From Mycolicibacterium sp. 018/SC-01/001 (lineage in GTDB: Bacteria > Actinomycetota > Actinomycetes > Mycobacteriales > Mycobacteriaceae), in the NCBI RefSeq assembly GCF_007096635.1, contig NZ_VKAA01000031.1, positions 1 through 48,755 on the forward strand: 48,755 nt of DNA. The letters run 5' to 3'. Below are positions 1 through 7,427 of this stretch, piece by piece (position 1 is the first letter of the stretch; each line of letters opens with the position of its first letter). The notes under the pieces are model-generated. The model did not search any database, was not told the DNA's origin, and saw only the letters and a list, made by a program, of their open reading frames with translations. The position numbers and the translations under genes are program-made.

Positions 1-644
1 GGCGCCGGAGGCGGGGGCGGCGGCGGAGCAGTCGGCGAAATGCCATGCGGCGCATCGGCGATCGTGTGCCACAGCGCGGTGTACCAGGGATCCGAACTCG
101 CCACCGGGCCGGCGCCCTGCGGCGCCTGCGCGGCCTGCGTCGCCCCGGCCGGCAACTGGACCTGATACGGAATCTCCCCCGGCAACACGAATCCCAGCCG
201 TTCCCGCGCCTGCGCGGCGATGAACACCGGGTCGGCGAGCTTGGCCTTCTGCGCCTCCAGATCGGCGATCTGGTCGCGCAACTGGGATTCGGAGGCCTCC
301 AGCTGCTTCATCTCGGTCCGCTGGCTGAAATATGTGCGCACCGGCCCCGCGATGGTCAGCGTCAGCACACACACCACCGCGGCGAGAATCGCTGCACGCC
401 GTGCCGTGGACCCGAACCGCTGATCGGCCGACGCCTGCACCGACGCGGCGATGGACGCGCGGATCGACGTGGCGGGCGTGTCCTGCTCGTTGTCGACGGG
501 CGCGACATCCTCGGCGGCCTTCGGCTCCGCGGCGCTGCGCTCACGACGGCCCGACGTGGCGCCGGGCTTGGCCCGCCCGGGCTTACCCGGCCCGGCGGGC
601 CGCGATGTGCGCCGCCGGGAGTCAGGCCGCTTCGCTTCGGGCAC
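1..644 (-). CDS. ftsB: FtsB/DivIC-like septum formation protein (3' end cut by window edge)
   Basis: Reading the minus strand from a GTG at 644, three bases after the eno stop, gives an open frame of 214 codons that runs off the left edge. The first ~80 residues are basic and rich in Pro, Gly and Arg (cytoplasmic). A single hydrophobic segment spans about residues 84-104. A Leu/Glu/Gln-rich coiled coil follows at about 106-137, then FQ-type residues ending in RERLGFVLPGE, a hallmark of the FtsB/DivIC family. The visible C-terminus becomes proline-rich. FtsB proteins are bitopic divisome components that work with FtsL and FtsQ at the septum. Position next to eno matches Rv1024 in M. tuberculosis and the classic eno-ftsB pairing. 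The tight spacing implies co-transcription with eno. Family assignment is firm; the C-terminal end is unseen. Confidence 0.88.
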   Translation of the reverse strand, partial: MPEAKRPDSRRRTSRPAGPGKPGRAKPGATSGRRERSAAEPKAAEDVAPVDNEQDTPATSIRASIAASVQASADQRFGSTARRAAILAAVVCVLTLTIAGPVRTYFSQRTEMKQLEASESQLRDQIADLEAQKAKLADPVFIAAQARERLGFVLPGEIPYQVQLPAGATQAAQAPQGAGPVASSDPWYTALWHTIADAPHGISPTAPPPPPPPA

Positions 645-647
645 AGG

Positions 648-1937
648 CTATTTCGCTCCGCCTTCGAATCGCGGGAAGGCCAGGTCGCCGGCGTAGCGCG
701 CCGCGTCACCCAGTTCCTCTTCGATACGCAGCAGCTGGTTGTACTTCGCCACGCGCTCGCTGCGCGCCGGCGCGCCGGTCTTGATCTGCCCGCTGCCGAC
801 GGCCACCGCGAGATCGGCGATCGTCGTGTCCTCGGTCTCCCCGCTGCGGTGGCTCATCATCGTCTTGTAGCCGGCGTTGTGGGCCAGCGACACCGCATCG
901 AGCGTCTCGGTCAGCGTGCCGATCTGGTTGACCTTCACCAGGAGTGCGTTGGCCGCACCGCGCTCGATACCGTCCTCGAGCCGCTCGGGGTTGGTGACGA
1001 ACAGATCGTCACCGACGAGCTGGACCCGGTCACCGATGGCGGTGGTCAGTGCGACCCAGCCGTCCCAGTCGTCCTCCGAGAGCGGGTCCTCGATGGACAC
1101 CAGCGGGTAGGCGCCGATCAGCTGCTCGTAGAAGGCCGCCATCTGGTCGGCGGTGCGGGTCTCCTTCTCGAACGCGTAACCGGTGCCCTCGGTGTAGAAC
1201 TCGGTGGCCGCCACATCGAGCGCGAGCGCCACGTCGCCGCCCACGGTCAGGCCCGCGGCCTCGATGGCCGACGCGATCAGATCCAGCGCCGCCTTGGTGC
1301 CGGGCAGGTCGGGTGCGAACCCGCCCTCGTCACCCAGGCCGGTGGCCAGGCCCTGCTTCTTGAGCACCGACTTCAGCGCGTGGTAGACCTCCGCGCCCCA
1401 GCGCAGCGCCTCCTTGAACGACGGCGCGCCGATCGGCGCGATCATGAACTCCTGGACGTCGACGCCGGTGTCGGCGTGCGCACCGCCGTTGATGATGTTC
1501 ATCATCGGCACCGGCAGGATGTGCGCGTTCGGCCCGCCCACGTAGCGGAACAGCGGCAGCGCGGCGCTGTCGGCGGCCGCCTTGGCCACTGCCAGCGAGA
1601 CGCCGAGGATCGCGTTGGCGCCCAGCCGGGACTTGTCCGGGGTGCCGTCCAGATCGACCAACGCCTGGTCGACGAGGCGCTGCTCGTCGGCGCCCAGCCC
1701 GATGACCGCCGGGGCGATCTCGTCGAGGACCGCCTCGACCGCCTTCTGCACACCCTTGCCGAGGTAGCGCGATCCGCCGTCACGCAGCTCGACGGCCTCG
1801 TGCTCACCGGTGGAGGCACCCGAGGGGACGGCGGCGCGGGCGACGGTGCCGTCCATCAGACCCACCTCGACCTCGACCGTCGGGTTACCCCGGGAATCGA
1901 GGATCTCGCGGGCTGCGACCTGCTCGATGATGGGCAC
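648..1937 (-). CDS. eno: Enolase
   Basis: A 429-residue protein starting VPIIEQVAAREILDSRGNP, the classic enolase N-terminus that includes the mobile SGNP-type loop. It converts 2-phosphoglycerate to phosphoenolpyruvate in the cytoplasm with Mg2+. Visible signatures are the metal and substrate region SIEDPLSEDDWDGW, the catalytic lysine in LLVKVNQIGTL and the family signature SHRSGETEDTTIADLAV near the C-terminus. The GTG at 1937 is chosen because an AAGGAGG ribosome-binding site lies a few bases upstream and it gives the usual mycobacterial length; the frame is open further upstream but that stretch has no family similarity. It is followed by ftsB after 3 bases, so the two are very likely one operon. 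Confidence 0.97.
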   Translation of the reverse strand: MPIIEQVAAREILDSRGNPTVEVEVGLMDGTVARAAVPSGASTGEHEAVELRDGGSRYLGKGVQKAVEAVLDEIAPAVIGLGADEQRLVDQALVDLDGTPDKSRLGANAILGVSLAVAKAAADSAALPLFRYVGGPNAHILPVPMMNIINGGAHADTGVDVQEFMIAPIGAPSFKEALRWGAEVYHALKSVLKKQGLATGLGDEGGFAPDLPGTKAALDLIASAIEAAGLTVGGDVALALDVAATEFYTEGTGYAFEKETRTADQMAAFYEQLIGAYPLVSIEDPLSEDDWDGWVALTTAIGDRVQLVGDDLFVTNPERLEDGIERGAANALLVKVNQIGTLTETLDAVSLAHNAGYKTMMSHRSGETEDTTIADLAVAVGSGQIKTGAPARSERVAKYNQLLRIEEELGDAARYAGDLAFPRFEGGAK

Positions 1938-1961
1938 TACTGCCTCCTTGCTAGATCCGGG

Positions 1962-1967
1962 GTTATA
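1962..1967 (-). promoter_or_regulatory. Possible -10 element for eno
   Basis: On the minus strand TATAAC lies 24 bases before the eno GTG, in the 66-base gap between lpqU and eno. The -35 position (CAGTGC) is weak, as is common in mycobacteria. This is a pattern match only. Confidence 0.35.
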
Positions 1968-2003
1968 CCGGGGCGTGATGATCAGCACTGAGCCTAGAGG
2001 GTC

Positions 2004-2771
2004 TTAGAGCGGGTGTCCTTCGGCGTACGCGGTGGCCCAGTCCCGCACGGTGCGCGCGTACTGATCCGAATGGTTGTAGGCGTGCAGCGCGTCCATCCAG
2101 CCGCGCGGGGTGGCCAGGTCCTTGCCGCTCCAGCACAGGTAACCGGCCGCTGAGAGAGCGGCGTCGTCGATGTTGTCGGCGCTGATCTTGCCGTCGTTGT
2201 TGGCGTCCACGCCGTAGAGCCGCCACGTCTCGGGGATGAACTGCATCGGCCCCATCGCCCGGGCGAAGGGTGCCTCGTCGGGGTCCTCTGTGGCCGGATC
2301 GCGGCTGACCGAGTCGTGGTCGAGGATCTCCAGGTTGCCGCCGGACCCGTCGAGCAGCACCCCGCGGATAGGCGGGGTGACGTCGCCGTTCGGGCTGATC
2401 ACCGCGCCGCGGTAGGTGCCGTGGTGGCTCTCGACCTGGCCGATACCCGCCAGCGTCGTCCACTTCAGGTGGCAGTCGGGGTTCTCGACATCGGCCACGC
2501 GCGCGGCATAGGCATAAGCCTCCAGCGCGGTCACCGGGATGCCGAGCGCGGGAGCGCGGGCCGCCGCCCACCCGTGCAGCGCATCGGCGGGCCGACCCTT
2601 GGCGTGCGTGTCGATCTGCGGCACCGGGTCCCCCGGCGGGGGCGGCACCCCGTCGGGAATCGGGCTGCCGAGCTGCCACGAACAACTGGCGGCCAGGAGC
2701 AGCGCTGTCGCGCCGATCACAGCCACCGTTCGCAGCCAACGCACCCGCGTCACCGGACTCCTCGCAGCCAT
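2004..2771 (-). CDS. lpqU: LpqU-type lytic transglycosylase lipoprotein
   Basis: A protein of 255 residues if it starts at the ATG at 2771; an in-frame ATG at 2810 would add 13 residues. It has a basic N-terminus, a hydrophobic stretch (about residues 13-29) and a possible lipobox LAASC with Cys30, slightly atypical because Ala is at -3. The mature part contains the MltB-like soluble lytic transglycosylase fold: GIGQVESHHGTY carries the presumed catalytic Glu, followed by ARAMGPMQFIPETW and an EF-hand-like VDANNDGKISADNIDDAALSAAGYLC. Such enzymes cleave peptidoglycan to 1,6-anhydromuropeptides in the cell envelope. The gene lies upstream of eno, as does Rv1022 (lpqU) in M. tuberculosis. Start choice is uncertain because neither ATG has a strong ribosome-binding site. 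Confidence 0.85.
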   Translation of the reverse strand: MAARSPVTRVRWLRTVAVIGATALLLAASCSWQLGSPIPDGVPPPPGDPVPQIDTHAKGRPADALHGWAAARAPALGIPVTALEAYAYAARVADVENPDCHLKWTTLAGIGQVESHHGTYRGAVISPNGDVTPPIRGVLLDGSGGNLEILDHDSVSRDPATEDPDEAPFARAMGPMQFIPETWRLYGVDANNDGKISADNIDDAALSAAGYLCWSGKDLATPRGWMDALHAYNHSDQYARTVRDWATAYAEGHPL

Positions 2772-2885
2772 CTGGGGACGCCGTCCTCGCCGCCCCTCGG
2801 TCCTAGTCATGCTGCCACGCAGCCGAGGACATGAGACCCATGCCGGGCCGCGCTCGGGCGGTGTACATTCACTAAGCGCATCACC

Positions 2886-2910
2886 AAGCAAGGTGAGCCG
2901 AACCTTGCTT
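2886..2910. promoter_or_regulatory. Perfect palindrome resembling an IdeR/DtxR iron box upstream of efeU
   Basis: AAGCAAGGT (2886-2894) and ACCTTGCTT (2902-2910) are perfect inverted repeats around GAGCCGA. The central 15 bases AGGTGAGCCGAACCT match 12 of 15 positions of the DtxR/IdeR core AGGTTAGGCTAACCT. It lies 43 bases before the efeU ATG, where an iron-responsive operator is expected. Binding by IdeR is inferred from this match and the gene context. Confidence 0.65.
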
Positions 2911-2952
2911 TGGGTAGCCAATGCTGAACGGCACCGTAGCGAGGACGACGCG

Positions 2953-3876
2953 ATGAGCATGAGCACCGATCTGCCGGTCACCGTGCACTCCGCCACGCTC
3001 GCGGCCTCGCCCAACATCAGCTCCCAACTGTTCGGCAGCGGCCTGATCGGGCTGCGCGAAGGCCTCGAAGCCGCGATCGTGGTGTCGATCCTCGTGGCGT
3101 TCCTGGTCAAATCCGACCGTCGCGACGCCCTCAGGTGGGTCTGGATGGGAGTCGGCGCCGCGATCGCGATGACGCTGGGCGTCTTCCTCGTCATCCAGTT
3201 CGGCGAGAACACCATCACCGGGCTGGCCGCCGAAGCCATCGCCGGCGTGGCCTCGCTGGTCGCGGTCGTCATCGTCACGACGATGGTGCTGTGGATGCGC
3301 CGCGCGGCCGCAGGCATGTCCGGTGAGCTGCGCAGCGAGATGGCCCAGGCGCTGGAGACCGGCCCCCTCGCCGTGGCACTGCTGGCCTTCTTCGCCGTCG
3401 GCCGCGAGGGCGTCGAGACCGCGCTGTTCATGGTCGGATACGCCGAGGCGTCGACGAACTGGCCGCTGGTCGGGCTGATCGTCGGCGTGCTGATCGCCGG
3501 CGCCATCGCCTACGGCATGTACCGCGGCGCGCTGAGTATCAATCTCCAGAAGTTCTTCACCTACACCGGTGTGTTCCTCATCGTCGTCGCCGCCGGCATC
3601 CTGTCCTACGGCATCGGCGCGCTGCAGACCGTCGGCTGGTTGCCCGGCCTGGCCGCCAAGGCATTCGACATCACCGCGTGGTTCAACTGGTCGTCCTGGT
3701 ACGGCGAGGTGGTCCAGGGCGTCTTCAACGTGACCCCGACGCCGACAGTGCTGCAGCTGTGCGGCTGGCTCGCCTACCTCGTCCTCGTCCTCACCCTGTT
3801 CTTGCGCCCCTCCTCCGCGCCGGCGCGGCCGGCCCCGTCGGCTCCTCTTCCCGATCCCGAAAGGTCCACCACGTGA
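2953..3876 (+). CDS. efeU: EfeU/FTR1-family iron permease
   Basis: A 307-residue polytopic membrane protein starting at ATG 2953 (an in-frame ATG at 2959 is an alternative). It shows two REXXE-type iron-binding motifs, REGLE early and REGVE in the middle, embedded in hydrophobic helices; this pairing defines the FTR1/EfeU permeases. About seven membrane segments can be read. EfeU is the inner-membrane channel of the EfeUOB (ferrous iron/heme iron) uptake system. The stop overlaps the efeO GTG by four bases (GTGA), so the genes are translationally coupled. The upstream palindrome at 2886-2910 suggests iron repression. The proline-rich C-terminal tail is probably cytosolic and not conserved. 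Confidence 0.94.
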   Translation: MSMSTDLPVTVHSATLAASPNISSQLFGSGLIGLREGLEAAIVVSILVAFLVKSDRRDALRWVWMGVGAAIAMTLGVFLVIQFGENTITGLAAEAIAGVASLVAVVIVTTMVLWMRRAAAGMSGELRSEMAQALETGPLAVALLAFFAVGREGVETALFMVGYAEASTNWPLVGLIVGVLIAGAIAYGMYRGALSINLQKFFTYTGVFLIVVAAGILSYGIGALQTVGWLPGLAAKAFDITAWFNWSSWYGEVVQGVFNVTPTPTVLQLCGWLAYLVLVLTLFLRPSSAPARPAPSAPLPDPERSTT

Positions 3877-5030
3877 AGGTCTCCCCGTCTGTCGCCGTCC
3901 TCAGCACGGCCGTCGCCGCTCTCGCACTGAGCGGTTGCCAGGCCAAAGAGGAGCCGGCGAACGCCGCCGAGGGCACCGACGCGCCCGCGCAGGTCACGGT
4001 CAACGCCTCTGACAACTCGTGCGAGCTGTCCGGCACCGAGGGCAAGACCGGCGCCAACACCTTCGTCGTCACCAACAACGGCAACAAGGTCACCGAGTTC
4101 TACGTCTACGGCGAGGGCGAGCGGGTGATGGGCGAGGTCGAGAACATCTCCCCCGGCCTGCAGCGCAAGCTGATCGTGCAGCTGTCGCAGCCGGGCACCT
4201 ATCAGACGGCGTGCAAGCCGGGCATGATCGGCGACGGCATTCGGGCCGACTACAAGGTCTCCGGCGAGGCCGTCGAGGTCGACACCGAGGGCAAGTTCAA
4301 AGAGGCCGCCGACAGCTACAAGCGCTACATCAACAGCCAGACCGACGCGCTGATCCCCGCCGTCGAGTCGTTCGTCGCCGCGATCAAGGCCGGCAACATC
4401 GAGGCCGCCAAGGCGCAGTACCCGACCGCACGCACCTACTACGAGCGCATCGAACCCGTCGCCGAATCCTTCCCCGACGACCTCGACCCCCGCATCGACC
4501 TCCGCGAAGCCGATCTCGAGCCCGGTCAGAAGTGGACCGGCTTCCACCGGCTGGAGAAGGACCTGTGGGTCAGCGGCCTGCAGCCCGACACCAACGCGAT
4601 CGCCGATCAGCTCGTCGCCGACGTCAAGGAACTCGACGCCGGCGTCAAGGCGCCCGACTACACGATCGACTCCACCCAGATCGCCGGCGGCGCACAGGGT
4701 CTGCTCGACGAGATCGCCACCAGCAAGATCAGCGGCGAAGAAGACATCTTCAGCCACACCGACCTGTGGGACTTCAACGCCAACCTGCAGGGCTCGCAGA
4801 CCGCCGTCGCGTCGGTGCGGCCGATCCTCGACGAGCGCAACGCCGATCTGGGCAAGCGCGTGGACCAGCGATTCGCCGAGGCCGAGGCCCTGCTGCAGAA
4901 GTACCGGCAGGGCGACGGCTTCGTCAGCTACGACACGGTGACCGAGCCGCAGCGCCAGGAGCTCTCGCGCGCGATCGACGCGCTGAGCAAAGAGGTGAGC
5001 CAGGTGCAAGGTGTCATCGCACCCCAATGA
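3873..5030 (+). CDS. efeO: EfeO iron-uptake lipoprotein (cupredoxin + imelysin/M75 domains)
   Basis: A 385-residue protein from GTG 3873. The signal peptide ends in the lipobox LALSGC with Cys22, so it should be a lipid-anchored extracytoplasmic protein. Residues ~35-125 form the cupredoxin-like domain typical of EfeO, with Cys residues in NSCELSG and TACKPGM. The remainder is the helical imelysin/peptidase M75 domain with the HXXE metal motif seen as HRLE in GFHRLEKDLW. EfeO is thought to bind iron and pass it to EfeU. It overlaps efeU by 4 bases and efeB by 20 bases, so efeUOB is one operon. Confidence 0.94.
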   Translation: MKVSPSVAVLSTAVAALALSGCQAKEEPANAAEGTDAPAQVTVNASDNSCELSGTEGKTGANTFVVTNNGNKVTEFYVYGEGERVMGEVENISPGLQRKLIVQLSQPGTYQTACKPGMIGDGIRADYKVSGEAVEVDTEGKFKEAADSYKRYINSQTDALIPAVESFVAAIKAGNIEAAKAQYPTARTYYERIEPVAESFPDDLDPRIDLREADLEPGQKWTGFHRLEKDLWVSGLQPDTNAIADQLVADVKELDAGVKAPDYTIDSTQIAGGAQGLLDEIATSKISGEEDIFSHTDLWDFNANLQGSQTAVASVRPILDERNADLGKRVDQRFAEAEALLQKYRQGDGFVSYDTVTEPQRQELSRAIDALSKEVSQVQGVIAPQ

Positions 5031-6309
5031 TGCGCAGCCCCCGCGTCAGGGGCTGAGCAGACGCAAGCTCTTCGGCGCGGCCGGGGTCGGCGCCGCTGTG
5101 GTCGGCGCGGCCAGTGCGGGCGCGCTGGCCGGCCACGCGTCGGCGGCCCAGCCCGCCGCCCACCTCGACACCGCGGTCCCGTTCCGCGGTGACCACCAGG
5201 CGGGCATCGTCACCGAGGCGCAGGACCGAATGCACTTCGCGACGTTCGACGTCACGACGAACAGCCGCGACGACGTGATCAAGATGCTCGCCGACTGGAC
5301 CGAGATGGCCGAGCGGATGACGCAGGGCGAGGAGGCGTTCACCAACGGCGCCACCGGCCAGAATCCGTACGCGCCGCCGTCCGACACCGGTGAAGCGCTC
5401 GGCCTGCCGCCGTCACAGCTGACGCTGACGATCGGGTTCGGGCCGTCGTTTTTCGTCAAAGACGGGGTCGACCGCTTCCGCATCGCCGACAAGAAGCCGG
5501 CCCAGCTGGTCGACCTGCCGAAGTTCCCGAACGAGAAGATCGACCCCGCCCGCAGCGGCGGCGACATCGTCGTGCAGGCCTGCGCCAACGACCCGCAAGT
5601 CGCCGTGCACGCGATCCGCAACCTCGCCCGCATCGGCTTCGGCACCGTCGCGGTGCGCTACTCGCAGCTCGGCTTCGGCCGCACCTCGTCGACCACCCGC
5701 GACCAGACCACCCCGCGAAACCTGTTCGGCTTCAAGGACGGAACGCGCAACATGCGCTCCGACGAGAACGACAAGCTGAACCAGTCCGTCTGGGTGGGCG
5801 ACGGCGACGGCCCCGCCTGGCTGACCGGCGGCACCTACCTGGTGGCCCGGCGCATCCGGATGCGCATCGAGCAGTGGGACCGCACCACACTGCTCGAGCA
5901 GGAGCGCGTCATCGGCAGGCAGAAGGGCAGCGGCGCGCCCATGGGTCGCAACGACGAGTTCGACGAGCTGGACTTCTCGCTGACCGACAAGAAGAACAAG
6001 CCGCTGATCGACGAGCGGGCGCATGTGCGGCTGGCGTCGAAGGAGAACCTCGGCGGGATCGAGATCCTGCGCCGCGGATACAACTTCACCGACGGCTCCG
6101 ACGGCTTCGGCCACCTCGACGCCGGACTGTTCTTCATCGCGTTCGTGCGCGATCCGATCAAGCAGTTCATCCCGATGCAGAATGCGATCTCGCGCAACGA
6201 CGCGATGAACGAGTACGTGACGCCGACGAGCTCGGCTGTGTTCGCGTGCCCGCCCGGCATCCGTGAGGGTGACACGTCGTCGTTCTGGGGCTCGACGCTC
6301 TTCGACTGA
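5011..6309 (+). CDS. efeB: EfeB, Tat-exported DyP-type heme peroxidase
   Basis: A 432-residue protein. The GTG at 5011, inside the end of efeO, is the start that includes the twin-arginine signal SRRKLFG followed by a hydrophobic Ala/Gly stretch and an A-X-A-type cleavage region (GHASAAQ). The body is a DyP-type peroxidase: the GXXDG motif appears as GFKDGTRN, and the C-terminal heme-side region reads GHLDAGLFFIAFVRDP. EfeB acts outside the membrane, as a ferrous oxidase/peroxidase or in iron release from heme, with EfeO and EfeU. It is the last gene of efeUOB. The palindromic repeat at 6327-6498 follows 17 bases after its stop and may act as a terminator. Confidence 0.94.
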   Translation: MSSHPNDAQPPRQGLSRRKLFGAAGVGAAVVGAASAGALAGHASAAQPAAHLDTAVPFRGDHQAGIVTEAQDRMHFATFDVTTNSRDDVIKMLADWTEMAERMTQGEEAFTNGATGQNPYAPPSDTGEALGLPPSQLTLTIGFGPSFFVKDGVDRFRIADKKPAQLVDLPKFPNEKIDPARSGGDIVVQACANDPQVAVHAIRNLARIGFGTVAVRYSQLGFGRTSSTTRDQTTPRNLFGFKDGTRNMRSDENDKLNQSVWVGDGDGPAWLTGGTYLVARRIRMRIEQWDRTTLLEQERVIGRQKGSGAPMGRNDEFDELDFSLTDKKNKPLIDERAHVRLASKENLGGIEILRRGYNFTDGSDGFGHLDAGLFFIAFVRDPIKQFIPMQNAISRNDAMNEYVTPTSSAVFACPPGIREGDTSSFWGSTLFD

Positions 6310-6326
6310 CTCGCCTTTTCCTGTTT

Positions 6327-6498
6327 CGCCCAAACCAACGAACGGGCGAACTTTCGCGAGTGCACGCCGCCATTGCGTCGGGTTCGAGGCCCGCGCGGGC
6401 ACGCACCCCGCCGTAGGGATGGGCGCCGCGGGCGTCATCGAACTCGACGAAATGGCGAGATCTACTCGACTTCGCGCGCCCGTTCGTTGGTTTGGGCG
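6327..6498. repeat. 172-bp palindromic (MITE/REP-like) element between efeB and mazG
   Basis: Two perfect 22-bp inverted arms lie at 6327-6348 and 6477-6498. Inside them, 6369-6387 and 6438-6456 are again inverted copies (17 of 19 identical) in exact register about the same centre (6412/6413). The whole unit is therefore one large imperfect dyad able to form a long hairpin. The right part encodes the final residues of MazG (AQTNERAREVE, stop at 6462). It sits between convergent genes. It could be a small mobile/REP-like repeat or an extended bidirectional terminator; no transposase is present and I saw no second copy in the window. Confidence 0.7.
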
Positions 6499-7427
6499 GT
6501 TGAAAAGTGGGCGTGCCACTCGTCGGGAGTGAGCACCCCGCGCGGGGTGTCGTCGAGCTCCTCGGCCACATCGCCGCCCCGCCGTGCCGCAGCGGCCGCG
6601 CGCTCGGCGACCCGGACATCGGCCATGAAATCGAGTATTGCTGTGCGCAAGGCATTTTCGGCATCGACATCAGCAGAGACGGTGATCCGGGTCAGCGCGT
6701 CGGGAATCAGTTCGGCCGGGAAACCGGCGGCCTCGGCGCGTGCGAGCACCTTCTGCGCCAGCGCCAACGCCGGCTGCGCCGTCGGGATGTCGTCCATGAT
6801 CGACTCGCGCGCAGACTTCTCCAGCGCTTTGCGCGCTTCCCACTGCGCCAGCTGGTCCTCCAGCGAGATCGACTCGCCGGCCAGCACCGCGGGCACGCGG
6901 TTTCCGAGCTTGCGCACCAGCGCGTCGGCGACGTCGTCGATGCCGAACGCATCCCGCGGCGCGTCCTCGGCGATACGGGCGTGAAAGAGCACCTGCAGCA
7001 ACACATCTCCGAGCTCGTCACGCAGCTCCGTCAGGTCACCGCCGTGCACCGCGTCGAACAGCTCATAGGTCTCTTCGAGCAGATAGCGACGCAGCGAATC
7101 ATGCGTCTGCTCGCTCTCCCACGGCCCGGCGGTGCGCAGCTTGTCCATCATCGCCACCGCATCGACCAGATGCTCCCCGGGCTTCGGGTCGGGTGCGGCG
7201 ATCACCCGCTCCCCCGCGGCGATCCGCGCCACCACCGACGGATGCTCACGATCAGACGACAGCAGCGTCGGCGCCGGATCGCCGCTGTAGGACGGCCGGG
7301 CCGACGGCAACGACCACGGCACCTTGACCGGCAGTTCCTCGGTGTACTGGATGTCGCCGGCCAACAGGTCGATCGCCTCGACGGGCACCAGCGACGGGCG
7401 GCGGGGGTCGACCAGCACGACCGTCAT
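6462..7427 (-). CDS. mazG: MazG nucleoside triphosphate pyrophosphohydrolase
   Basis: A 321-residue protein starting at ATG 7427, which overlaps the mfd stop by four bases (ATGA). The all-alpha MazG core is marked by EEXXE at residues 118-122 (LEETYEL) and EXXD at 138-141 (DELGDVLLQ), the Mg2+-binding acidic residues. The enzyme hydrolyses (d)NTPs to monophosphates and PPi, cleaning oxidised nucleotides; the mycobacterial form has an extra N-terminal domain of about 85 residues, seen here. Order and overlap with mfd are as in M. tuberculosis Rv1020-Rv1021. The last ~11 residues are encoded by the arm of the palindromic element at 6327-6498, so the native C-terminus was probably replaced or extended by it. 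Confidence 0.93.
   Translation of the reverse strand: MTVVLVDPRRPSLVPVEAIDLLAGDIQYTEELPVKVPWSLPSARPSYSGDPAPTLLSSDREHPSVVARIAAGERVIAAPDPKPGEHLVDAVAMMDKLRTAGPWESEQTHDSLRRYLLEETYELFDAVHGGDLTELRDELGDVLLQVLFHARIAEDAPRDAFGIDDVADALVRKLGNRVPAVLAGESISLEDQLAQWEARKALEKSARESIMDDIPTAQPALALAQKVLARAEAAGFPAELIPDALTRITVSADVDAENALRTAILDFMADVRVAERAAAAARRGGDVAEELDDTPRGVLTPDEWHAHFSTAQTNERAREVE

Noticed and set aside
45..1991. Long plus-strand open frame across eno and ftsB
   Set aside because: It is the antisense shadow of eno and ftsB, Arg/His-rich with no domain, a common artefact in GC-rich DNA.
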